This document shows positions 1 through 6,250 of a stretch of 9,140 nucleotides of DNA, in pieces. A program made the position numbers and the translations under genes. Under the pieces are notes generated by a model. The model saw nothing but the letters and a program-made list of their open reading frames with translations, had not been told where the DNA came from and did not search any database. This stretch comes from Candidatus Collierbacteria bacterium GW2011_GWB1_44_6 (lineage in GTDB: Bacteria; Patescibacteriota; Microgenomatia; UBA1400; MFAQ01): NCBI GenBank assembly GCA_000998025.1, contig LCJG01000032.1, forward strand, positions 1 through 9,140. The letters run 5' to 3'. Position 1 is the stretch's first letter. Each line of letters begins with the position of its first letter.

Positions 1-9
1 AAGAAAAAT

Positions 10-183
10 TTACATCATCTGTAAAAATTCCAGAGACAGTTCGCTTCGAAATTTTGGTTCTTCTAGATTAACATAAAGAAAGCTTTTTCGTTCTTCTCCG
101 TTTTTTATTTTGTTATGTATATACTGTTTAAGAATAGTAGACTTGCCTGCTCTTCGTACTCCGGTTATTACCACCACTTGTTC
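10..183 (-). pseudogene. AAA-family ATPase fragment (DUF4143-type, Walker A region only)
   Basis: About 57 residues resemble the N-terminal part of the AAA ATPases that carry a C-terminal DUF4143 domain. A beta strand (EQVVVITG) leads into a Walker A loop GVRRAGKST at about 136-162, followed by a helix (ILKQYI) and the family-like stretch FLYVNLEEPKF. Complete members are several hundred residues long. Here the reading frame stops at 10-12, before Walker B, and upstream of base 183 it runs antisense through the Thr-Pro repeat of the neighbouring gene, giving a meaningless Gly-Val/Glu-Val run. The fragment therefore lacks both ends. It is either a decayed remnant or the product of a join at the edge of an assembly. 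No function is expected from it. The family assignment rests on the Walker A context only. Confidence 0.7.
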
Positions 184-772
184 TGTTGCACCTACACCAA
201 CACCTACTCCCACACCGACTGCCACTCCCACCCCGACTCCAGTCACTTCATCTACCTCATCTTCCTCCACTTCGACAACCACCACTTCCTCTTCGGACTC
301 GACAGACACTCCCTGTCCTCCTCTCAAAAGCGGTATCGTAACACCGGAAATAATCGAATCAAGAAGGGTAGATGCCGATAGCATTTTTCTTAGTTGGGGT
401 CCTGATTCCGGGATAAACACATTTAATATTCGCTATGGTCCTTCAGATGGAGATTGGTTATACAACACAGATGTTGCGGGTTTCTCCACCACGATTAACT
501 CTCTTCCTTCAGGCCAAGCGCTCTGGTTTCAGGTTGCAGCTAGAAACGAGTGTCAAATTGGATCATTCGGTTCAGCTGTTCCGGTAGGTGGTTCTTCGGG
601 TGCACCCGGATTTCCAAACACGGGAGGAATAATATCATCTCGCTCGGGGGTTCCTCGATTCCCGGATACCGGCTTTGCCCCTCGAAACAAGAATGTTTAC
701 TGGTTTCTTTCAGGAAGTGTCTTACTTCTTTTCTTTATAGCTTTGAAGATCAAGATTAGTTCTCGCAAATGA
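110..772 (+). CDS. Sortase-anchored fibronectin type III surface protein, 5'-truncated
   Basis: The open frame begins at a TTG (110), but its first ~25 residues are antisense to the ATPase fragment and do not form a signal peptide, so genuine coding probably begins near 184 and the true N-terminus is missing. In the numbering from 110, residues 27-44 are a Thr-Pro repeat, 45-66 a Ser/Thr-rich linker, and about 74-160 a fibronectin III-like domain (SIFLSWGPD, FNIRYGP, LWFQVAARN). Next come two sorting-like motifs, FPNTG (168-172) and FPDTG (184-188), a hydrophobic span (about 196-213) and a basic tail KIKISSRK. This is the layout of an LPXTG-type sorting signal. The last codon overlaps the sortase start (ATGA), so that sortase is the likely anchoring enzyme. 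The ligand and role of the surface protein are unknown. An upstream promoter cannot be identified because the 5' end is lost. Confidence 0.8.
   Translation: MLCIYCLRIVDLPALRTPVITTTCSVAPTPTPTPTPTATPTPTPVTSSTSSSSTSTTTTSSSDSTDTPCPPLKSGIVTPEIIESRRVDADSIFLSWGPDSGINTFNIRYGPSDGDWLYNTDVAGFSTTINSLPSGQALWFQVAARNECQIGSFGSAVPVGGSSGAPGFPNTGGIISSRSGVPRFPDTGFAPRNKNVYWFLSGSVLLLFFIALKIKISSRK
188..241 (+). repeat. Thr-Pro low-complexity repeat
   Basis: Alternating ACN/CCN codons encode APTPTP-type sequence, followed by a Ser/Thr-rich stretch to about base 305. Such segments act as extended, wall-spanning stalks in surface proteins. The repeat lies directly at the junction with the ATPase fragment, and low-complexity tracts are common places for recombination or misassembly. 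Confidence 0.85.
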
Positions 773-1371
773 AGCTACGAATCTCTCAACTATTTTTTCT
801 CCTCATTGCTTTTTCACCCGTTTTCTTTGTATCTCTTGGCTTGGTTGGAAGCCAAATATTGATGAATTCAAGTTTAATCCAGGCTGAGGAGACTGTGCTC
901 ACCCTAGGGGCAAGTGCTCCGGACAAGATTGATTACGCACCCTCTCGCTTAATAATTCCCACCATAAAGGTCAATGCGTCTATCCAAAGTGTCGGATTTG
1001 AAGAGGGTGGAGAAATGGGAGTTCCGGATAGTCCTCTGGACGTCGGCTGGCTAGATCTCAACTCACTTTCGGGAAGTGTTGGTAGCGCTGTTATTTCCGG
1101 GCATCTAAATCAAGAGAATGGAAGCGATGGCGTCTTTGCCAATTTACTTCGGTTAAGACTCGGGGATGAAGTCTTTGTTCAAGATAATAATGGAGGGTTC
1201 ACAACCTTCATAGTAAAAGAATCTCGTCTCTATGACCCAGGCTATGCAGAAGAAATATTTAACCCGAAAAATGGAATTAATCTAAACCTGGTTACCTGCG
1301 ACGGAACCTGGGACAAAAAAACCAAAAGCTACAACAAAAGACTTGTGGTCACCGCCCAACTAGTTCCCTGA
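769..1371 (+). CDS. Sortase (class E/F-like transpeptidase)
   Basis: This 200-residue membrane-anchored cysteine transpeptidase would cleave a sorting motif and attach the surface protein to the envelope. An N-terminal hydrophobic segment (about 8-32) is the signal anchor. The beta-barrel domain starts at RLIIPTIKVNASI (60-72). The catalytic set is complete: His112 in VISGHLN, Cys177 in LNLVTC, and Arg191 in NKRLVV. The TIKV and GPVG-like SGSVGSAVISGH region and the short barrel resemble single-substrate sortases of classes D, E and F rather than class A housekeeping enzymes. The exact class is not settled. The start codon overlaps the stop of the FPDTG protein, implying translational coupling and a dedicated enzyme-substrate pair. 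Its 3' end overlaps the convergent gene by 12 bases. Confidence 0.93.
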   Translation: MKLRISQLFFLLIAFSPVFFVSLGLVGSQILMNSSLIQAEETVLTLGASAPDKIDYAPSRLIIPTIKVNASIQSVGFEEGGEMGVPDSPLDVGWLDLNSLSGSVGSAVISGHLNQENGSDGVFANLLRLRLGDEVFVQDNNGGFTTFIVKESRLYDPGYAEEIFNPKNGINLNLVTCDGTWDKKTKSYNKRLVVTAQLVP

Positions 1372-1581
1372 CTGGTTGATGTTCACGTCTATCTCACTTG
1401 GTACATTTATTGTTGGAGTCGGCACTTGCATATTCCTCAGAGCCGGCAGTCCATAAATCCAAAGCAGATACCCTAGAACCAGTAAGATAATTAGTCCGAC
1501 AAGCATACCCATTCCTCCTCCGGACTCACTGGGTGGGTTATTAATAATGGTCGTCGTCTTTCCCCCGCTTTTATTCGCCAT
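1360..1581 (-). CDS. Small single-pass membrane protein, conserved-hypothetical type
   Basis: A 73-residue protein with a polar N-terminus (KTTTIINNPPSES), a GGGMGM turn, one transmembrane helix (about 24-43), and a hydrophilic tail with PTPTINVPSEIDVNIN. From memory, short proteins with a TTTIINNPPSESGGG-like start recur in Patescibacteria, but no function is known to me. It is the last of three small minus-strand genes and starts 8 bases after the DUF5670-like gene. There is no Shine-Dalgarno sequence; the start is preceded by an A-rich run. Its stop codon lies inside the 3' end of the sortase gene, leaving no room for a conventional bidirectional terminator. Confidence 0.75.
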   Translation of the reverse strand: MANKSGGKTTTIINNPPSESGGGMGMLVGLIILLVLGYLLWIYGLPALRNMQVPTPTINVPSEIDVNINQSGN

Positions 1582-1589
1582 ATTTTTTT

Positions 1590-1727
1590 CTAACTTAATA
1601 ATCGAACGATAAATACAATCACCGCCACCACCAGTAAGAGATGGATGAGCCCGCCACCAACTCTAAGCGAAAATCCACCTAACCAAGAGACAATCAGGAT
1701 CAGAATAATAAAGTCAAGAATACTCAT
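1590..1727 (-). CDS. DUF5670/lmo0937-like tiny membrane protein
   Basis: A 45-residue protein read from ATG at 1725-1727 to TAG at 1590-1592: MSILDFIILILIVSWLGG, a short FSLRVGGG loop, then LIHLLLVVAVIVFIVRLLS. Two hydrophobic segments separated by a Gly-rich turn, with an L-I-H-L-L-L second helix, match the pattern of lmo0937-family (DUF5670) membrane proteins, which are found in many bacteria and have no established function. It lies 24 bases after the YtxH-like gene and 8 bases before the next gene, so co-transcription is likely. It was found by direct translation. The start follows AAAAAAGT, as does that of the YtxH-like gene. Confidence 0.78.
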   Translation of the reverse strand: MSILDFIILILIVSWLGGFSLRVGGGLIHLLLVVAVIVFIVRLLS

Positions 1728-1751
1728 ACTTTTTTGTTATTTATAAAATAT

Positions 1752-2036
1752 TCATTCTTCTGTTAACACTTCTTTAATATCTTCTGCCCTGTCCATTGCA
1801 TCTTCCCTCGCCTCAGCCAGTCTTTCGGCAATTTCTTCTTTTTTATCTAATGCCGCCCGTTTTACATCTTCCACATAGTCCATGGATTTGTTTTTTGCAT
1901 TCGAAAAGGCATTCTTAATCTTTTCACGATTTTTTTCATCGCTCAGAGTCATAGCGCCGGCCGCGGCGACTCCTCCTACGATCGCTCCGGCAACAGCGGC
2001 GACCACCGGGTTAATTGGTTTATTTTTACCTGCCAT
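1752..2036 (-). CDS. YtxH-like membrane-anchored coiled-coil protein
   Basis: A 94-residue protein with a Gly/Ala-rich hydrophobic segment (about 10-30, VVAAVAGAIVGGVAAAGAM) followed by a highly charged helical tail rich in Lys, Glu, Asp and Ala with heptad-like spacing. This is the architecture of YtxH-domain proteins, often linked to general stress responses in Firmicutes; here the link is by architecture only. It would sit in the cytoplasmic membrane with the helical tail extending into the cytoplasm or envelope. It is the first gene of the three-gene small-protein cluster and has a plausible extended -10 promoter about 30 bases upstream. The start is preceded by AAAAAGT, with no clear Shine-Dalgarno sequence. 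Confidence 0.72.
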   Translation of the reverse strand: MAGKNKPINPVVAAVAGAIVGGVAAAGAMTLSDEKNREKIKNAFSNAKNKSMDYVEDVKRAALDKKEEIAERLAEAREDAMDRAEDIKEVLTEE

Positions 2037-2065
2037 ACTTTTTCAATCTACTACTAATAATACTT

Positions 2066-2074
2066 AGTATAGCA
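2066..2074 (-). promoter_or_regulatory. Candidate extended -10 promoter for the small-protein cluster
   Basis: On the minus strand TGCTATACT forms an extended -10 element (TG-N-TATACT) about 30 bases before the YtxH-like start. A -35 is weak at the expected distance, as is usual for extended -10 promoters. It would let the three small genes be transcribed separately from the GT2-GH18 pair upstream. Confidence 0.5.
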
Positions 2075-2114
2075 AAATGTAAAATATATTACCACCAAAA
2101 CCAACACCAGATCT

Positions 2115-3725
2115 TTAGTTCTTCTTAGAAGTTGAATCCATAAGAGCTTTGATTTGAACCGGAGAGAGTTGTACCCAGGGTGAAGTATCAGCATTAACCG
2201 CCGCAGCTGCCGGGCTTTCGCCTTCATTCCACCACTTGGCTTGATAAGGTAAGCCATCAAACAAAACCCTCTCACCGGCTTCGTATATTTCTGTACCGGA
2301 CCAAGCTCGATATGTTCCTGTCGGTAAAGTGGGCTGGGGGATAGGCTTTTCTCCAGGCAGAACGGGTCCCACTAGACGCCAAGGGGTCTCGTATTCTTGT
2401 AAGACAGGGTTATCGGGCAAGTCACTCTTAGTCCACCACTTGGCTGTGTAGACGTTTCCATGCCAAACCACTTTAACCCCAGCTTGATAGACAGCGGTTT
2501 CCTGCCAGATTTGATAGGGACTCTTTGTCGGGTCATCCACTTCTTGGACTGTGGTGATCTCTTCTTCGTCCTTAAGAATGCTGGCGTCGTCAGCGAAGTC
2601 TACACCAAAACCAACACTCAATGTCTGAGCAAAACTCATTTTTTGAGTTTTGACTCCACTGCATGAGTCAGAAACAATCTTTAGATCGACATAATTCTCA
2701 CCGCAAGGAATATCTCTATTGGCTGACCACATTGACATTCTACCCAGTCCTTGCTCTACAGCAAACTTATTAAAACTATTGGCGTCTTCAATAGAAAAGA
2801 CTTCACTGGCCACGTCGTTTTGACCGATCATGGGAGTAGCTCCCATTTTTCTCCAAATAGTGACAGGGCTTAGGTTTATCTCGGCTTGTTTGTAGAGAAT
2901 ACCAAGCTGTCGGTGAGTTTGTAGCAAAGCATCCCTGGACGCTTCAAACATAGACTGTTGTGGTTTTTTGCTATTTGAATAATCCATGGTCATAACATTA
3001 ACACCGGCCAGATCAACTTTGCTGGAGAGCATCTGAGAAACAGCTTTAGTCCCTTCCGGGGTTAGGCCTTGAGGACTTACCGGCAGAGTCAGCCATATAG
3101 TTAATCTTTTATTTTCCGACTTACGTTTTTCTTGGAGTCTAGCCATTACCATAGCGCGGCGATCCAAAGCCTCAGAATTGGTTAACCCATTATTCTCCAG
3201 ATCAAGATCAATTGTATCTACCCCGTATTTTTCAATTACAGATTCATATGCCTTAAGAAGATTTTCTTCATCGGTGCAGTTTAGTGCGAGTTCGTCGTTC
3301 AGAGCACCACCAAATGAAATGGCTACCTGACCTCCTTGTTGTTGCAATCTTGCGATCCGTCGATCCAGGTCGAGCGTGACACCGGCCTTGTCTAAGGTAT
3401 AGTATGTTCCCCAAGTGGGAACACATGGGTCTTCTTTAGAAGATACTATAAATGAGAGAACGGCATTTGGAGTAGAAGTGGCTCCAAGGTGTTCAAAAGA
3501 ATATCTTGGGGTCGAAGTCACATCAACATAGGCAGCGAACCAAGGCTTGTAAACACCGTATGTTTGTTGTTCTTTGCGTCTATCAAGACTTAGGGCAATA
3601 CCATAAAATACTCCGGCCAAAATAAACATGGCCAGGAACGCTCGCCAAACAGACAACTTTTTCTGAACTTCGACAACTGCACTTTTATCTTTTTCAATTA
3701 TTTTTTTCATCACCTTTTTATCCAT
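2115..3725 (-). CDS. Membrane-anchored GH18 chitinase-like protein with two CBM5/12 modules
   Basis: 536 residues. A Lys-rich cytoplasmic start is followed by one transmembrane anchor (about 28-47). The GH18 domain (about 60-375) resembles the PF-ChiA-like chitinase group: YVDVTSTPRY (66-75), ISFGG (136-140), the catalytic DxxDxDxE motif DTIDLDLE (170-177, acid Glu177), VNVMTMDYS (242-250) and MSMWSANRD (330-338). Two aromatic chitin/cellulose-binding modules follow, at about 404-452 and 472-519, each with the AKWW signature. It should hydrolyse or edit a beta-1,4-linked GlcNAc-type polymer outside the membrane. Its first 8 bases overlap the end of the GT2 synthase gene, so the two are translationally coupled. 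Family and catalytic motif are clear; the substrate is inferred. Confidence 0.92.
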   Translation of the reverse strand: MDKKVMKKIIEKDKSAVVEVQKKLSVWRAFLAMFILAGVFYGIALSLDRRKEQQTYGVYKPWFAAYVDVTSTPRYSFEHLGATSTPNAVLSFIVSSKEDPCVPTWGTYYTLDKAGVTLDLDRRIARLQQQGGQVAISFGGALNDELALNCTDEENLLKAYESVIEKYGVDTIDLDLENNGLTNSEALDRRAMVMARLQEKRKSENKRLTIWLTLPVSPQGLTPEGTKAVSQMLSSKVDLAGVNVMTMDYSNSKKPQQSMFEASRDALLQTHRQLGILYKQAEINLSPVTIWRKMGATPMIGQNDVASEVFSIEDANSFNKFAVEQGLGRMSMWSANRDIPCGENYVDLKIVSDSCSGVKTQKMSFAQTLSVGFGVDFADDASILKDEEEITTVQEVDDPTKSPYQIWQETAVYQAGVKVVWHGNVYTAKWWTKSDLPDNPVLQEYETPWRLVGPVLPGEKPIPQPTLPTGTYRAWSGTEIYEAGERVLFDGLPYQAKWWNEGESPAAAAVNADTSPWVQLSPVQIKALMDSTSKKN

Positions 3726-6027
3726 CTACTCCCTGAGCATTATTAACAAGCATTTCTTGCATAGAACTGTGAGGCATAACACTACCGACTTCACCTTGAT
3801 ATAAAACTGATCTCCAATCTAAGGCGGGGCTGATTATTGTTTCTTTTTTAGTATTCTTAGGCCTAACCTCAACATATAGCCAGTCAGCGATTCCTAGCCA
3901 GATATCGGCAACCAAGTTGCCAACTCCAATAAAAGAGACGGTTGCCCAAATTGCAGCCATGGCATTGAACCCTGCGAAGGCTGCATTTCCCCAATTCTGT
4001 ACAATGACATTTCTCCAGACAGTAAAGAGAGAAAAAACGATGATCAATATGGGAGCAACTACAAAACCAAGCTCAGTCATTGTTCGGTCCTTAATCTTCG
4101 GAGTTCTGGCAAAAGGAATTTTTTTGGCTGTCAATGCTTGCTGTATAGATTTTAGAACTCCGGCAAGATTCACGGGAAGCAGAATTAAATTAAATCCATA
4201 AATACTTATAACATCACTATATTTGTAGCGGCAGTATTTCAGATCACTGGCCATTGCCAAGAAATATGGAGTGGCTGCCAGTAGAACAAATGGGCTTAAC
4301 AGACGACCGTCGTACGGATAAGCGAGTAAAAAAACTAAACCAAAACTAGCCCAAGCAATTGATGCCATGTAATTTATTCTAAGTAAGGTTCCAAAAAGAG
4401 AGGCGTTTTTTTGGCTTTTATTATGGTTACTAACTTGAGCAAAAAGTTTTGGAAGAATCAATAAACCGCCATTAGCCCAACGGCGTCGTTGAACTACTAG
4501 TGATCCAAAGTCCGGGGGAGTAGCGCTATAGCTTAAACGCTCTGGATAATTTATCAATTTCCATCCGTGAACCACCAGGTCGACACTAGACTCTGTGTCT
4601 TCGATTACTGTACTGTCTTGAATGTATCTCTTAACTTCAAATCCATTAATCCACTCTTTTTCGACAATATCATCCAGAGCTCGTTTTCTTATAACTGCAT
4701 TGGCGCCAACCCAAAAGGTAGCATCGTGTTGACTCATTCCCTGGTGTAATATGTGTTGAATATCTGTGGTTGCTCCGGATAGTCTTTCAATACGCGATGA
4801 AGCTCCTCGAAAAGATGAGTAAGGTGTCTGTGTAACCGCAACTCTAGAGTTATCTGGCTCTTGCAGAAAATACACAAGTCTCAAACAATATTCTCGTAGT
4901 AGGACAGAGTCGGCATCTAGAGTAAGCAGGAATTCACTATCGGGAATGTCCACAATCTTGGCACCATCCTTCTTGGTGGGTACCAAAACAATACCCTTAT
5001 GGCTCAATTCTTCAACATATTTACCCCCCATAAGTCCAATATACGAATTAAGATTCATCGCCTTGTTTGGTTCGTGAGACAGTGAAACATATCTTTTTCT
5101 CTCAAAAATCTTAATTTCTGATCCAAAGATCCAAACCAGACGCTGATACAACTGTCTAATTCGCTCGGTAGAAAGTTGGGCCTTTTCTTTGCCGGAGACA
5201 GTCAGGGCTCTAGCAACCAAGCTCAAGTCTTTAGCCAGCTCACGCAATACTTGATCAGCAAAAAATTCATCAACATGATCCTCGATCATTTCCTTATCGG
5301 CAGTTAGATTAAGCCATTTAGCCGCCCATCGGTAGTTTTTGACAAGCTCCTTGGTGCTTTCCGGAGTAACAGTATCGGAACCCTTATTTTCTTTGTCAAA
5401 ATGTTTTAGAGCATTACTAAACTTGCTGAAAGGTTCAGACAAAAGATTATTTATTTCTTCTCCAAGTCCTCTGGTTTTGGTCAACCTTTCAAGGTCAGTC
5501 GTTTTTGTGGTAAAAGGATTGTCATCGACCAAAAGAACAATTCTGATGTGAGGGTATTCCTGTAAAGCTGCTGATAATAAGGTTTTACGAATAACCTGAG
5601 GTTCCTCACTATACGAGGGAATCAGGACGGTAATCGCAGGTTGATTTTTCGCAAAAAACTTATCCAACAAGGCTCTGGCAACTCGCACATGTTTACTAAA
5701 GCGCTGAAAAGCTCCTTCTCTGGCAATCAAATACATAAAAGCGGAAAATGTTAAAAAAGTAACCACGACAAAATAACCAAAAATTTCTATAGTGAAGTGA
5801 TAATTCTTAGGCCCTTCGATCAATTGGCGGACAACGACTGAAGTAGCATACATAATCCAAAATATGGCGGTACAAACTATTGCCAGACGGCTGAGGGCTA
5901 TCTTATTGTTTGATGGTTTGTCGTGAACGATCGGTAGAGGAGTTGTGTCTATTTCTGCACCCCACTGACGTTTTTTGGTAAGCTGCCTGTGTTTTGACAC
6001 ACGAGAGGATCTGGTGCGGGTAGTCAT
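3718..6027 (-). CDS. Processive family 2 glycosyltransferase (cellulose/chitin synthase-like)
   Basis: 769 residues. Two N-terminal membrane spans (about 44-66, 80-103) precede a GT-A domain: ITVLIPSYSEEP (132-143), VDDNP (167-171), the DAD metal site at 371-373, IEDTES with Asp477 as the probable base, and QRRRW (513-517), which marks processive synthases. About four or five more spans follow (552-709). It would polymerise a UDP-sugar at the inner face and export the chain. There is no PilZ domain at the C-terminus, so c-di-GMP control of the BcsA kind is not evident. Roughly 135 mostly helical residues (about 175-310) separate VDDNP from the KRYVSLS...NKAMNLN segment, longer than in standard BcsA or NodC. 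The coupled chitinase-like gene points to a chitin-like or other beta-1,4 product, but cellulose or another glycan is possible. Confidence 0.92.
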   Translation of the reverse strand: MTTRTRSSRVSKHRQLTKKRQWGAEIDTTPLPIVHDKPSNNKIALSRLAIVCTAIFWIMYATSVVVRQLIEGPKNYHFTIEIFGYFVVVTFLTFSAFMYLIAREGAFQRFSKHVRVARALLDKFFAKNQPAITVLIPSYSEEPQVIRKTLLSAALQEYPHIRIVLLVDDNPFTTKTTDLERLTKTRGLGEEINNLLSEPFSKFSNALKHFDKENKGSDTVTPESTKELVKNYRWAAKWLNLTADKEMIEDHVDEFFADQVLRELAKDLSLVARALTVSGKEKAQLSTERIRQLYQRLVWIFGSEIKIFERKRYVSLSHEPNKAMNLNSYIGLMGGKYVEELSHKGIVLVPTKKDGAKIVDIPDSEFLLTLDADSVLLREYCLRLVYFLQEPDNSRVAVTQTPYSSFRGASSRIERLSGATTDIQHILHQGMSQHDATFWVGANAVIRKRALDDIVEKEWINGFEVKRYIQDSTVIEDTESSVDLVVHGWKLINYPERLSYSATPPDFGSLVVQRRRWANGGLLILPKLFAQVSNHNKSQKNASLFGTLLRINYMASIAWASFGLVFLLAYPYDGRLLSPFVLLAATPYFLAMASDLKYCRYKYSDVISIYGFNLILLPVNLAGVLKSIQQALTAKKIPFARTPKIKDRTMTELGFVVAPILIIVFSLFTVWRNVIVQNWGNAAFAGFNAMAAIWATVSFIGVGNLVADIWLGIADWLYVEVRPKNTKKETIISPALDWRSVLYQGEVGSVMPHSSMQEMLVNNAQGVDG

Positions 6028-6078
6028 TTTGATATGAAAAAAAATCTGCCAGTAAAGGGTAGACTTGAAATTAAGATA

Positions 6079-6107
6079 TTAATAGCTAACCAATAATTCT
6101 AACACAA
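6079..6107 (-). promoter_or_regulatory. Candidate promoter of the GT2-GH18 operon
   Basis: On the minus strand TTGTGT (plus 6102-6107) and TATTAA (plus 6079-6084) are 17 bases apart, an acceptable sigma-70 arrangement. Transcription would begin near 6072, leaving a leader of about 45 bases before the GT2 start at 6027. The -35 lies within the loop and left arm of the dyad at 6092-6121. Confidence 0.4.
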
Positions 6108-6121
6108 AAGTTAGAATTATT
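6092..6121. promoter_or_regulatory. Perfect 12-bp dyad, possible operator between divergent genes
   Basis: AATAATTCTAAC (6092-6103), a 6-base spacer ACAAAA, then its exact reverse complement GTTAGAATTATT (6110-6121). It is AT-rich with no adjacent T-run on either strand, so it does not look like an intrinsic terminator. It lies in the 223-base region between the divergent GT2 and patatin genes and covers the proposed GT2 -35. That suggests a binding site for a dimeric regulator, which is not encoded in the window. Confidence 0.5.
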
Positions 6122-6199
6122 ACCCTGCAAATATCAGTTTTGATCAATTCATTATGACAAAATTATTCTAATTCTTCTCTACCCAATTCACCTAAGTGT

Positions 6200-6241
6200 T
6201 TGTCAGCAGACCCGCTTATCTTAGGATAATTAATTTATAAT
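6200..6241 (+). promoter_or_regulatory. Candidate promoter of the patatin-like gene
   Basis: TTGTCA (6200-6205) is followed by GATAAT (6225-6230, 19-base spacer) and by a perfect TATAAT (6236-6241) without a good -35 at normal spacing. If the TATAAT is used, transcription would begin only a few bases before the ATG at 6251, giving a nearly leaderless mRNA. The start codon has no Shine-Dalgarno sequence, which fits either choice. Confidence 0.45.
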
Positions 6242-6250
6242 AAATCAACA

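Noticed and set aside
10..420. Full minus-strand reading frame as a real 136-residue protein
   Set aside because: Residues before about 80 are the antisense of a Thr-Pro/Ser-rich coding region, giving Val-Gly and Val-Glu runs; only the Walker A part resembles a protein family.
769..1371. Recoding of TGA as glycine (Gracilibacteria/SR1 code)
   Set aside because: TGA terminates both the surface protein and the sortase at sensible points, directly after a basic sorting tail and a complete sortase fold.
3917..5551. Plus-strand open frames inside the GT2 gene
   Set aside because: They lie antisense to a strongly supported 769-residue synthase and show no family-like motifs.
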